A DNA stretch of 49,323 bases from Salinicola halimionae (GTDB taxonomy: Bacteria; Pseudomonadota; Gammaproteobacteria; Pseudomonadales; Halomonadaceae). The notes beneath the pieces are model-generated. The model was not told the DNA's origin. It was given only the letters and a program-made list of their open reading frames with translations, and did not search any database. The DNA is taken from assembly GCF_003206065.1 (NCBI RefSeq), contig NZ_PZJQ01000007.1, positions 138,142 through 187,464 on the forward strand, in the 5' to 3' direction. The translations under genes and the position numbers were made by a program. Shown here piece by piece: positions 32,534 to 41,367 of the stretch. Each line of letters starts with the position of its first letter. Position 1 is the stretch's first letter.

Positions 32534-33786
32534 TCCTGTGGAGCATTCTGATAGGGCTGGCCATCTGCATCATCATTGGCATGCCGATCTCGTTTGGGCT
32601 GGCGGCCATCAGCCTGTTTATCTTTTTCGAATCCGGTTACGCGCTATCGCCGATCGTCTCGCAGGCCGTCAACGGTCTGGACTCTTTTCCGCTGCTGGCG
32701 ATCCCGCTGTTCATTCTGGTCGGGGAGGTCATGAGCGCCGGGGGCATCGCTACACGGCTGGTTCGCCTCGCCAGTGCCATGGTCGGATTCGTCGCCGGCG
32801 GTCTGGGACAGGTGGCGGTATTGACCTCGATGTTCTTCGGTGGCATTAGCGGTTCCGCCGTAGCCGATGCCTCCGCCGTTGGCAGCATGATGATCGAGCC
32901 GATGAAGCAACATCGCTACAGTGCGCCGCTGGCGACCGCGATCGTGGTCGCGGCATCGGTAGTCGGTATCATCATCCCGCCATCGATCCCGATGATTCTG
33001 TTCGGCGTAGTCACCAACACCTCGATCTCGCAGCTGTTCATGGCGGGTATCGTGCCCGGCATTCTGATCACGCTGGGTCTGGCGGCGACCACCTATGTGC
33101 AGTCGCGCAAGAACGGTCGCGGCCAGCCATTCTCGATGCCTGAGCTGTTTGCGGCATTGAAGGAAGCACTGCTGGCGCTGTTGCTGCCTGTGATCATCGT
33201 CGGCGGCATCCTGTCGGGTGTGTTCACGCCGACCGAAAGCGCGGCGATCGCGCTTGTCTATGCATTCGCTGTGTCGTTTTTCATCTATCGCAGTCTGACC
33301 CTTAAGCGGTTTTTCGAGCTCTGCATTGCTACCGGCAAACTCACCGGTGTCGTCATGCTGCTGCTGGCTTTCGCCAGCGTGTTGGCCTGGCTACTGACGG
33401 CCAACATGATTCCGCAGCAGCTGGTGGTCACCCTTTCGGCTATCACCGAGAACCAGTTCCTGCTGCTGCTGATACTCACTGGATTCCTGCTGGTGGTCGG
33501 GTTTTTCATGGATCTAACCCCGGCGATGGTCATCCTGGCCCCGCTGATGACGCCGGTAGTCGTCAAGCTGGGAGTCGATCCGGTCTATTTCGGCGTACTG
33601 ATGTCGTTCGTGCTCGGAATCGGCTTGATCACACCACCCGTGGGAACCGTACTCTACGTCGGCTGCGGCGTCGGCAAGGTCGGCATGGAGAGCCTGGTCA
33701 AGAGCCTGCTGCCATTCTATTTCACGCTGATCGCGCTGTTGGCACTGTTCCTGCTCTTCCCTCAGGTCGTGCTGTGGTATCGCTGA
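32530..33786 (+). CDS. TRAP transporter large permease (DctM family), third system
   Basis: A 418-residue polytopic protein with IPLFILVGEVMSAGGIATRLV, GGISGSAVADASAVGSMMIEPM, GIIIPPSIPMILFGV and GVFTPTESAAIALVYA, all DctM signatures. It is translationally coupled to dctQ. The FAD-linked dehydrogenase gene follows after 70 bases and is probably in the same transcript. Confidence 0.94.
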   Translation: MILWSILIGLAICIIIGMPISFGLAAISLFIFFESGYALSPIVSQAVNGLDSFPLLAIPLFILVGEVMSAGGIATRLVRLASAMVGFVAGGLGQVAVLTSMFFGGISGSAVADASAVGSMMIEPMKQHRYSAPLATAIVVAASVVGIIIPPSIPMILFGVVTNTSISQLFMAGIVPGILITLGLAATTYVQSRKNGRGQPFSMPELFAALKEALLALLLPVIIVGGILSGVFTPTESAAIALVYAFAVSFFIYRSLTLKRFFELCIATGKLTGVVMLLLAFASVLAWLLTANMIPQQLVVTLSAITENQFLLLLILTGFLLVVGFFMDLTPAMVILAPLMTPVVVKLGVDPVYFGVLMSFVLGIGLITPPVGTVLYVGCGVGKVGMESLVKSLLPFYFTLIALLALFLLFPQVVLWYR

Positions 33787-33856
33787 GAGGAGAGCATTTC
33801 AATGATGCCATTGGGTTCGATCATGCTCCTTTTGATAACGTATCGAGAGGTAATTC

Positions 33857-35284
33857 ATGACCACGCGTGAAGTGTTGCTCGACGACCTGGCGGCACTGCT
33901 GGGCAAGGGCGGACTGCTGACCCATAGCGACGACATGGAGCGCTACCGCGTCGACTGGCCGGGCTACCGCGGCGCCGAGCCGCTGGCGGTAGCCCGGCCG
34001 GCGACGACTCGTCAGGTGGCCGATGTCGTGAGTTACTGTCATCGCCACGACATCCCGTTGGTGCCGCAGGGCGGACACAGCGGGCTCGTGGGAGGGGCGC
34101 TGCCCGATGCCGACTATCCGGAGCTGGTCGTCAGTCTCGAGCGGATGGCGTCGGTGCGCCAGATCGATCCCATCAACTTCTCCATGAGCGTCGACGGCGG
34201 CTGCGTACTGCAGTCGATCAAGGAGGCCGCCGAAGCGGCCGACTGCGACTTTCCACTCTCGCTCGGCGCGCAAGGCAGCTGTCAGATCGGCGGCAATGTC
34301 TCGACCAATGCCGGCGGCCTCAACGTGCTGCGCTACGGCATGATGCGACAACTGGTACTGGGGCTCGAAGTGGTGCTGCCGGACGGGCGTATCTACAACG
34401 GCATGAAAGCACTACACAAGAACAATGCCGGCTACGACCTGAAGCAGCTTTTCATCGGTGCGGAAGGCACGCTCGGTATCGTCACCGGCGCAGTGCTCAA
34501 GCTCTTTCCTCGACCCCAGGTCAGCCGCACCGCCCTGCTCGCGTGTCCGGACATCGATGCCGTGCTGAGCCTATATGCGTTGGCGCGTCGCAGTTGCTGC
34601 GATCTGCTGACCGCCTTTGAACTGGTGCCGCGCACCTGTCTCGAACTCGCCATGGAAGCGTCACCCGATCTGCGGGATCCGCTCGAGGCGCCCTCTCCGG
34701 TCTACGTGCTGATGGAGGCTGCCGCTAGCGGACCGGTCGACCTCGACGCCATGATCGAGAATCTGTTCGAGCGCGGATTCGAGGCCGGCGTGCTGACCGA
34801 CGGCGTGCTCGCCAGCAGCGACACTCAGGCTCGAAACCTTTGGCACATTCGCGAGGCGATGCTGGAGGGCCAGCGCAATCGCGGTGAACATTTGCGCACC
34901 GACGTCTCGCTACCCATTTCGTCGCTGAGCGCGTTCCATGAACGTGCGTCCAACGAAATTCAGGCGCTAAGCCCACAGGCGACGATCATCGCCTATGGGC
35001 ACATCGGCGATGGCAATCTTCACTTCAATATTCTGCCACCGCCTGGGCTCGAGGCAGAGGAACGCACGACGCTACTGCATGAACTGGAAGAACGCCTGTT
35101 CGAGATCGTTGCCGACTTCGATGGCAGTATCAGCGCCGAACACGGCATCGGGCGGTTCAAGCAGACGGCCTTTCTAGACACGCTGCCGGAACCCGAATAC
35201 GACATCATGCGAGGCCTCAAGCGTCTGCTGGATCCGCGATATTTGATGTCGCCCGGCCGGATTCTGCCACGTCCGATCGAATGA
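33857..35284 (+). CDS. FAD-linked D-2-hydroxyacid dehydrogenase (GlcD/D-lactate/D-2-hydroxyglutarate type)
   Basis: A 475-residue two-domain flavoprotein. The FAD_binding_4 domain (about 35-220) contains PQGGHSGLVGG and SLGAQGSCQIGGNVSTNAGG. The C-terminal FAD-oxidase domain contains IIAYGHIGDGNLHFNI and ISAEHGIG, whose histidines bind the metal or substrate. Such enzymes oxidise D-2-hydroxyacids to 2-oxoacids and pass electrons to quinone or an electron carrier. GAGAGGT precedes the ATG. In this operon it may oxidise a hydroxyacid product of sugar-acid cleavage, for example D-lactate or glycerate; the substrate is not certain. Confidence 0.88.
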   Translation: MTTREVLLDDLAALLGKGGLLTHSDDMERYRVDWPGYRGAEPLAVARPATTRQVADVVSYCHRHDIPLVPQGGHSGLVGGALPDADYPELVVSLERMASVRQIDPINFSMSVDGGCVLQSIKEAAEAADCDFPLSLGAQGSCQIGGNVSTNAGGLNVLRYGMMRQLVLGLEVVLPDGRIYNGMKALHKNNAGYDLKQLFIGAEGTLGIVTGAVLKLFPRPQVSRTALLACPDIDAVLSLYALARRSCCDLLTAFELVPRTCLELAMEASPDLRDPLEAPSPVYVLMEAAASGPVDLDAMIENLFERGFEAGVLTDGVLASSDTQARNLWHIREAMLEGQRNRGEHLRTDVSLPISSLSAFHERASNEIQALSPQATIIAYGHIGDGNLHFNILPPPGLEAEERTTLLHELEERLFEIVADFDGSISAEHGIGRFKQTAFLDTLPEPEYDIMRGLKRLLDPRYLMSPGRILPRPIE

Positions 35285-35319
35285 GCGCTCAGTAACCACA
35301 TGCGATATCCACCTCGCTC

Positions 35320-36258
35320 ATGAAGCTTTCCATGAATGATTCTCGTCCCGTGCACGCTAGCCATGCAGAACAGGCACCCCGCACCGTCGGATTCATCGGT
35401 ATTGGCATCATGGGAGCGCCCATGGCCAGCCGTCTGGCCAGAGCGGGCCATCACGTTCGGGCCTGGAATCGCACACCCGACAAAATGATTCCCCTGCAGC
35501 AAGCGGGCGTGGAGGCGGTGGATTCTCCCATCGCCGCCGCTCAAGGCGCCGATGTGGTCATCATCATGTTGAGCGCCGGGCCGGTATGTGACGACATTCT
35601 GCTGGGCGAAACCGGCGTCATCTCCACGATGCAGCCCGGCAGCCAACTGATCGTGATGAGCTCGATTCCGGTAGATACCGCCCGACATCAGGCCGCCATC
35701 GCGTCTCGTCATGGAATCGGCTATCTGGACGCGCCGGTCTCCGGCGGCGAACGCGGCGCCATCGAAGGCACGCTGGCGATCATGGCCGGCGGCGAGCCAA
35801 CGGTGTTCGACAGCTGCCAGGCCCTGCTGACAAATCTCGGCCGCCCCACGCATGTCGGTCCCGCCGGAAGCGGCCAACTGGCCAAACTCGCTAACCAGTT
35901 GATCGTGGCCAATACCATCGCCACCGTGGCCGAAGCGCTGCTACTGGTGGAGCGCGGGGGCGCCGATCCCGCGCAGGTGCGAATGGCCCTGATGGGTGGC
36001 TTCGCCGATTCGACGATTCTGAAGATGCACGGTCAACGCATGCTCGAGGGAGACTTTGCGCCGGGCGGCGCCGCGAAATGGCAGTACAAGGATACCCAGA
36101 CCGCCATGGCGGAAATGACCCGATTGGAACTGGATCTGCCGGTGAGTCTTCAGGCTGATGCGCTGTTCGGCGACATGCTGAGCCATGGCGACGGCGAACT
36201 GGACCACAGCGCGTTGATTCGAGAGCTTCGTCGGCGTAACGGCATGCCGGTGGATTGA
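35320..36258 (+). CDS. Beta-hydroxyacid dehydrogenase (GarR / 3-hydroxyisobutyrate dehydrogenase family)
   Basis: A 312-residue NAD(P)-dependent enzyme. GFIGIGIMGAPMASRL is the nucleotide motif, DAPVSGGERGAIEGTLAIM the substrate-binding loop, and GSGQLAKLANQLIVAN carries the catalytic Lys. The family includes tartronate semialdehyde reductase (GarR), which makes D-glycerate in hexarate breakdown. The N-terminus before the Rossmann fold is longer than usual (about 20 residues). The ATG at 35332 is an alternative start, and neither start has a strong ribosome site. It is the last gene of the fucD-TRAP block, and convergent with the GntR regulator. Confidence 0.87.
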   Translation: MKLSMNDSRPVHASHAEQAPRTVGFIGIGIMGAPMASRLARAGHHVRAWNRTPDKMIPLQQAGVEAVDSPIAAAQGADVVIIMLSAGPVCDDILLGETGVISTMQPGSQLIVMSSIPVDTARHQAAIASRHGIGYLDAPVSGGERGAIEGTLAIMAGGEPTVFDSCQALLTNLGRPTHVGPAGSGQLAKLANQLIVANTIATVAEALLLVERGGADPAQVRMALMGGFADSTILKMHGQRMLEGDFAPGGAAKWQYKDTQTAMAEMTRLELDLPVSLQADALFGDMLSHGDGELDHSALIRELRRRNGMPVD

Positions 36259-36289
36259 ACAGCCCCCGGCACGTGACCTGGCCTGACGA

Positions 36290-37270
36290 TCAGCGCTGAC
36301 CGAGCCAGCGGAGATATCCCGGAGCCCGCAGTTCGCCAGCATGCCGGAAGTTGGCCAATCGTTCCTGAACCAGCGACTCCGAAGCCTGAAGATGTTGATA
36401 CAGCGCCGCGCTGGCTGACGCCGGACGGCGCGCCTGCATTGCCTCGAAGACTTCTCGATGGGCCGCAAAGAAAGGATCGCCCGGCGGCAGTTCGATCTCT
36501 CCATCCAGCAAATGCTTGCTGATCAGCAGAATTGGCCGCGTGCGTTGAAGCATTATCAGAACCTCGGCGTTGCCGCCGCATTCCAGGGCTTCGTGATGTA
36601 GATCGTTCTCCAGCGCATCGAGCTGACTGGCCTGAACTTCGGGGTACCGGGCCTGAGCCCGATCGAGCCGATCGAGGTAACGGATAATAGCCTCGTCGGA
36701 AATCCGCTCGCAGGCGCGAGCAATCATGAACGGCTCCAGCTGTCGCCGAGCATCGTAGAGCTGATGTAACCGATCATCGTCCAACGGCACTACGTTCCAG
36801 CTGCTGTACTTGATCTTTTCGACCACACCGAGCGACTGCAGCTGCAGCAGGATTCGATACGTCGTGGCACGGCTGACATCCAGTGACTTGGCCAGCTGCA
36901 ACTCGTTGAGCTCGAGCCGGCCTTTCATCGAACACAGTACGACATCGTGTTCGACCCTTTCGGCCAGCGCTAGCCAGGAGTCGGTGCGCCTGACGGAAGC
37001 CCGCCCGCCGGCAGCACGGAAATCCGCGGCGGTCAGCGAACGGCGCACGATTGATCGGGGTTCACGCCCGACCAGAAAACCCCGTCCCTCGAAGCGGCTG
37101 ATCGCACCCTCATCGTGCAAACGCCCCAGCGTCTGCCGTACTGGCGAACGACTCATACCGAAAATATCGGCGATATTTCCCTCGAGCAGTACCAAGCCTG
37201 GCTCCAGATGCCCGCTGGCCATGCTGCGCAGCAGCGCATCATACAACTGATCCTTGAGCGTCTTGGCCAT
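36290..37270 (-). CDS. GntR-family regulator with two apparent winged helices and an FCD domain
   Basis: A 326-residue regulator, about 80-100 residues longer than usual for the FCD class. The first winged helix (about 5-70) contains GNIADIFGMSRSPVRQTLGRLHDEGAI. A second HTH-like segment (about 100-160) reads LNELQLAKSLDVSRATTYRILLQLQSLGVV. The FCD-like helical domain follows (LEPFMIARACERISDEAI onward). Start chosen at 37270 because GAGG is just upstream; the frame is open to 37345. It is convergent with the fucD-TRAP block, so its target is not obvious; the upstream gap contains the small dyad GGCTAT-CTC-ATAGCC at 37386-37400. Confidence 0.82.
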   Translation of the reverse strand: MAKTLKDQLYDALLRSMASGHLEPGLVLLEGNIADIFGMSRSPVRQTLGRLHDEGAISRFEGRGFLVGREPRSIVRRSLTAADFRAAGGRASVRRTDSWLALAERVEHDVVLCSMKGRLELNELQLAKSLDVSRATTYRILLQLQSLGVVEKIKYSSWNVVPLDDDRLHQLYDARRQLEPFMIARACERISDEAIIRYLDRLDRAQARYPEVQASQLDALENDLHHEALECGGNAEVLIMLQRTRPILLISKHLLDGEIELPPGDPFFAAHREVFEAMQARRPASASAALYQHLQASESLVQERLANFRHAGELRAPGYLRWLGQR

Positions 37271-37465
37271 CAACCTCATTCCTGCCGCAAGTCGGAGACG
37301 AATCGGGACGTGCCACGATTCAGCGATAACGAGTATTGCATACAAAGATCGTCACTGGCTGCCAGACATAGGGACTATTCACAATGGCTATCTCATAGCC
37401 CGTTCCGGCTAGATCCAGAGTTTTTCCAACTAGATGCAAAGAGAACGCGGACAAATCAAATCGTC

Positions 37466-37504
37466 AGAAAAAATAAAACGCCGCCCACACGAGGTGGGCG
37501 GCGT
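37466..37504 (-). terminator. Rho-independent terminator of deaD
   Basis: ACGCCGCCCAC (37478-37488) pairs perfectly with GTGGGCGGCGT (37494-37504) around a 5-base loop. Read on the minus strand it is followed by TTTTATTTTTTC. It lies 46 bases after the deaD stop codon. This is the clearest intrinsic terminator in the window. Confidence 0.93.
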
Positions 37505-37549
37505 CTAAAGAGCGAGGCCGAGGCCCCGCTATCCGGTCTGAATCGCGAA

Positions 37550-39271
37550 TCAGGCCTGCGAACGACGAACCGGTGCATCGCCGTCAGTACGACGACGCGG
37601 TGCGCGCTCGGGTGAACCCTGATCTTCCGCGATCTCCAACGAGCGGCCGCCAACGCGGGCCCGTGACATCTTGGTCAGAATCGAGGCCGGCAGACCGCTC
37701 GGCAGTTCGACCACGGAGAAGGCATTGCGGATATCAATACGACCGATGCGCCCGCCTTCGATACCGCCTTCATTGGCCAGAGCGCCGACCAGCTGTCCCG
37801 GCTTGACCCCATCCTTGTGACCTACCGAAACGCGATAGCGGGTCATGCCCTCACGAGGCGCGCTGTCACGCTGACGCGGGCCGCCACGTTCGCGATTGCC
37901 GCCTTCGCGGCCGCCATCCCGACCATTGTCGCGACGCGACGGTGCGTTGGTGATGCGACCGATCGGGGCTTCACCACCACGCGCCAATGTTGCCAGTGCT
38001 GCGGCCAGATCGATCGGATCGTGACCTTCTTCGACCAGCTTTTCGATCAGTCCGCGCTGGTGGTCCGAACCGGCATCGAGCATCTCGCGCAGACGCGCAC
38101 TGAAGCGGTCATCGCGATGGGCGCGAATGGCGGCATCGTCGGGCAGCGGCATTTCGGTCATGGACTGACCGGTCGCCTGCTCGACCCAACGAACCTTGCG
38201 CGTTTCCCGGCCACCGGCGAAGGTAATGGCGATACCGTCGCGGCCCGCGCGGCCGGTACGACCGATACGGTGGATATAGGCCTCGGAATCCTGCGGCAGG
38301 TCATAGTTGATGACGTGCGTGATTCGCGGCACGTCGAGACCACGAGCCGCAACATCAGTGGCGACCAGCACGTCGACCTTGCTACGCTTGAGACGCGTCA
38401 CGGTACGTTCACGCAGGCTCTGGTCGAGATCGCCCGACAGACCGGCAGCGTTGACGCCACGAGCGGTGAGCTGCTCGACCAGCGTGGTACAGGCGGCACG
38501 GGTACGCACGAACACGATGGCCGCGTCGACGGCTTCGACTTCCAGGATACGCGCCAGCGCTTCCAGCTTGCTGGGGCCTTCGACACGCACCACACGCTGC
38601 TTGATGTTCTCGCCGGTACTGATCTTGGAATCGATCGTGACCTTGACCGGATCCACCAGATAACGGTTGACGATTCGCTCGATTTCGCTAGGCAGCGTGG
38701 CCGAAAAGAATACGCGCTGGGCGTTCTTCGGGGTATCCGCGACGACGCGCTTGACGTCATCGATGAAGCCCATGCGCAACATCTCGTCGGCTTCGTCGAG
38801 CACCAGCGCCGACAGACCGTCGAGCTTGAGACTTTTGCGATCCAGGTGGTCGATGACCCGACCCGGCGTACCCACGACAACCTGGGCACCACGCTTCAGT
38901 GCCGAGAGCTGCTCGCGATAGTCCTGGCCGCCGCACAGCGTGGCGACTTCCAGGCCTTTCAGATTCTGACCGTACTTGGTAAACGATACGGCAACCTGCT
39001 GCGCCAGTTCACGGGTCGGGGCCAATACCAATACTTGTGGTTCTCGCCGGCCGAGGTCGAGTCGGCTCAGCAGAGGCAGCGCGAACGCTGCAGTCTTGCC
39101 GGTGCCGGTCTGCGCCTGGCCCAGCATGTCACGACCTTCCAGTAGCGCAGGAATCGTCTGCGTCTGGATCGGTGACGGGGTTTCATAGCCCAGTGTTTCG
39201 AGGGCAGTCAGTACTTCCGGCAACAGAGCCAGATCGCCAAAGCTAGGCGAAGCAGTAACAGTCGAGGTCAT
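37550..39271 (-). CDS. deaD: DEAD-box ATP-dependent RNA helicase (DeaD/CsdA type)
   Basis: A 573-residue helicase. The Q motif is near PSPIQTQTI (32-40), Walker A AQTGTGKT is at 53-60, DEAD at 159-162 and SAT at 190-192, and HRIGRTGRAGR is motif VI. After the helicase core there is an Arg/Gly-rich stretch (about 455-480), then a DbpA-type RNA-binding domain (about 485-555) and a basic tail. This architecture matches DeaD/CsdA, which unwinds structured RNA in ribosome assembly and cold adaptation. AAGGTG precedes the ATG. The leader is long and structured, and transcription ends at the 37466-37504 terminator. Confidence 0.95.
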   Translation of the reverse strand: MTSTVTASPSFGDLALLPEVLTALETLGYETPSPIQTQTIPALLEGRDMLGQAQTGTGKTAAFALPLLSRLDLGRREPQVLVLAPTRELAQQVAVSFTKYGQNLKGLEVATLCGGQDYREQLSALKRGAQVVVGTPGRVIDHLDRKSLKLDGLSALVLDEADEMLRMGFIDDVKRVVADTPKNAQRVFFSATLPSEIERIVNRYLVDPVKVTIDSKISTGENIKQRVVRVEGPSKLEALARILEVEAVDAAIVFVRTRAACTTLVEQLTARGVNAAGLSGDLDQSLRERTVTRLKRSKVDVLVATDVAARGLDVPRITHVINYDLPQDSEAYIHRIGRTGRAGRDGIAITFAGGRETRKVRWVEQATGQSMTEMPLPDDAAIRAHRDDRFSARLREMLDAGSDHQRGLIEKLVEEGHDPIDLAAALATLARGGEAPIGRITNAPSRRDNGRDGGREGGNRERGGPRQRDSAPREGMTRYRVSVGHKDGVKPGQLVGALANEGGIEGGRIGRIDIRNAFSVVELPSGLPASILTKMSRARVGGRSLEIAEDQGSPERAPRRRTDGDAPVRRSQA

Positions 39272-39736
39272 TTCACACCTTGGAGTGGCCGGTAGGCACC
39301 GGCGAAAATGTCATGGCATTGGTGGCGTGATCACCACTGAATGCCGGTCGCACCAGGCATTGCGCTTATCCCCCCGCGAGTCACGAAAGCGATAGCGTAT
39401 GTGGCGACCTTGATGCGCCCGGTTGAACTAAAACATCAACCGATCTAGGCGCTCCATCATTGCATCCGGACGCGAAAAACGGCTTGGCCGTGCGTCATGT
39501 ACGAGATACGTCCGGTGCTGGGCATCGATTCACAGGTCGATGGCGTCGATTACAGACATATCGGCAGGATGGTGGGGTCAACACATGCGAGGAGGCGCTA
39601 CTATACCATTGGCGTAGACGTTTCACCACCGAAACGTAAAAATCCGACAGATGAAGCCTCCGAGCGAACGCCGTAGACTGTATTCAAAGCCTTTTTTTCC
39701 AGTACCGTCTTCACAGAACCTTAGAGCCCTTTCGTC
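39272..39736. other. Divergent gap deaD / yaiI with structured deaD leader
   Basis: A 465-base gap with no supported gene. Close to the deaD start, GCCGGT (39288-39293) pairs with ACCGGC (39298-39303), and GGCATTGGTG (39315-39324) pairs with CACC and AATGCC (39332-39345, with an ACTG bulge). Long structured leaders are known for cold-shock helicase mRNAs. The region near yaiI is ordinary, with a TTTTTTT run at 39692-39698. Confidence 0.55.
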
Positions 39737-40204
39737 ATGCCGACACCCAAACCTTCACTATGGATAGATGCCGACGCCTGCCCCCGCGTGGCTCGGGACA
39801 TCATCATTCGGGCCGCCGAGCGGACCCGTACCCAGAGCTGGATGGTGGCGAACCATGCCTTGCCGCTACCGCCGTCGCCATGGGTCAAGTCTCGCACGGT
39901 AGCGCAGGGCTTCGACGCGGCGGACAACGTGATCGTCGAAGCAGTGGCTACCGGCGACCTGGTGATCACCAGCGACCTGCCGTTGGCGCAGGAGGTCATC
40001 GAGCGCGGCGCCGAGGTAATGACCACTCGTGGGGAGCGCCTGACCCTCGACAACATCAAGTCTCGCGTGCAGATGCGTGATTTCATGGAGACGTTGCGCG
40101 CCAGTGGCGAACACACCCAAGGGCCCAACGCTTACAGCGACGGCGATCGCCGCGAATTCGCCAATGCGCTGGATCGCTGGCTACAGCGTCACGCCCGTTC
40201 CTGA
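39737..40204 (+). CDS. YaiI/YqxD family protein (UPF0178)
   Basis: A 155-residue protein of the UPF0178 family. The N-terminal LWIDADACPRVARDII carries the acidic cluster typical of PIN-like nuclease folds, and VITSDLPLAQEVIERGA and LTLDNIKSRVQMRDF are conserved blocks. Function is not established; a nuclease-like role is only inferred from the fold. It stands alone, convergent with the glutathionyl-hydroquinone reductase gene. Confidence 0.9.
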   Translation: MPTPKPSLWIDADACPRVARDIIIRAAERTRTQSWMVANHALPLPPSPWVKSRTVAQGFDAADNVIVEAVATGDLVITSDLPLAQEVIERGAEVMTTRGERLTLDNIKSRVQMRDFMETLRASGEHTQGPNAYSDGDRREFANALDRWLQRHARS

Positions 40205-40232
40205 CAACGGGCTTCTAGACCTGCCAACACCC

Positions 40233-41240
40233 TTATCGGTCGGCCCCGCGAATCCCCTGCCCCGGCAACCGTTCGCGATCGTGAGGATCATCCAGTGCCA
40301 GCGCCGGCCCTACCGGAACGATGCGAGTCGGGTTGATCGTCGGGTGGCTATAGTAGTAGTGGCGCTTGATGTGATCGAAATCGACCGTCTGCTGAATACC
40401 CGGCCACTGATACAGTTCGCGTAGGTAATTCGACAGATTGGGATAGTCGGCAATGCGCTGACGATTGCATTTGAAATGACCGTGATAGACCGGGTCGAAT
40501 CGCACCAGCGTCGTAAACAGCCGGATATCCGCTTCGGTTAGCCACTCTCCCGCCAGATAGCGCTGCGCGTCGAGGCGTGCTTCCAGGCGATCAAGGCAAG
40601 CGAATAGCGCGACGAAGTGCTTTTCGTAGACAGCCTGTTCGGTAGCGAAACCGGCCTTGTAGACACCGTTATTGACGTTATCGTAGACATCGGCATTGAC
40701 GGCATCGATAACGTCGCGCAGATCTTCGGGGTAGAAGTCCAGGCGATTACCGGTCAGCTCATCGAATGCCGAATTCAACATTCGCACGATATCAGCGGAC
40801 TCGTTGTTGACGATACACCGCCGATGGCGATCCCAAATCGCCGGCACGGTTACCCTGCCCGTGTAGCGGGGCTCCGTCAGAGTGTAGAGCTGATGGTGGT
40901 AGTCGACATAATTGACGCTGTCGCCGCTCGACCCCTCATCGACTCGATAGGACCAGCCCTGATCCAGCATCAGCGGGCTGGTATGAGATAGGCCGATCAG
41001 CGCCTCCAATCCTTTCAGTTTACGCATGATCAACGCGCGGTGCGCCCAGGGACAGGCTAACGATACATAGAGGTGATAGCGTCCGGGCTCCGCCGCTAGC
41101 CCCGGTTGACCCGCCGGCCCCGGCGTGCCCGTCGGCGTGACCCAATCCCGCAACTTGGCGGACTCGCGAACGAACTCCCCGCCATGCCCCTTGGTGTCAT
41201 ACCACTGATCCCGCCACTCGCCTTCGACAAGTAATCCCAT
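40233..41240 (-). CDS. Glutathionyl-hydroquinone reductase (Xi-class glutathione transferase, YqjG type)
   Basis: A 335-residue Xi-class GST. The catalytic Cys63 is in SLACPWAHRA, at the position used by E. coli YqjG. WSYRVDEG, PAIWDRHRRCIVNNESADI and the C-terminal helical domain with GEWLTEADIRLFTTLVRFDPVY are family signatures. It reduces glutathionyl-hydroquinones to hydroquinones and glutathione, protecting the cell from quinone adducts. The start at 41240 (MGLLVEGEW) has AGGAG upstream and matches relatives; the frame is open to 41267. Confidence 0.93.
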   Translation of the reverse strand: MGLLVEGEWRDQWYDTKGHGGEFVRESAKLRDWVTPTGTPGPAGQPGLAAEPGRYHLYVSLACPWAHRALIMRKLKGLEALIGLSHTSPLMLDQGWSYRVDEGSSGDSVNYVDYHHQLYTLTEPRYTGRVTVPAIWDRHRRCIVNNESADIVRMLNSAFDELTGNRLDFYPEDLRDVIDAVNADVYDNVNNGVYKAGFATEQAVYEKHFVALFACLDRLEARLDAQRYLAGEWLTEADIRLFTTLVRFDPVYHGHFKCNRQRIADYPNLSNYLRELYQWPGIQQTVDFDHIKRHYYYSHPTINPTRIVPVGPALALDDPHDRERLPGQGIRGADR

Positions 41241-41367
41241 GACTCGCTCCTGTGCATCCAACGACATGTGTCATTCAATGACGCGCGACTCGACGACGAA
41301 CGCCATCCGATGACTCGAGAATGCAGGATAGGCCTCCGCGGGCTGAGGTCGAGCGCAATAACTCGAC

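Noticed and set aside
33787-33856. GAGCAT and ATGCTC followed by CCTTTT as a terminator after the third dctM.
   Set aside because: Only six base pairs around a very long loop; likely not a functional terminator, so the next gene was kept in the same transcript.
22617-37394. An 11-bp sequence ATGGCTATCTC shared by the gaps at about 22618 and 37384.
   Set aside because: A match of this length between intergenic regions is expected by chance in a window of this size, and the flanks differ.
37817-39145. A 442-codon plus-strand frame.
   Set aside because: Antisense to deaD, whose helicase motifs are complete.
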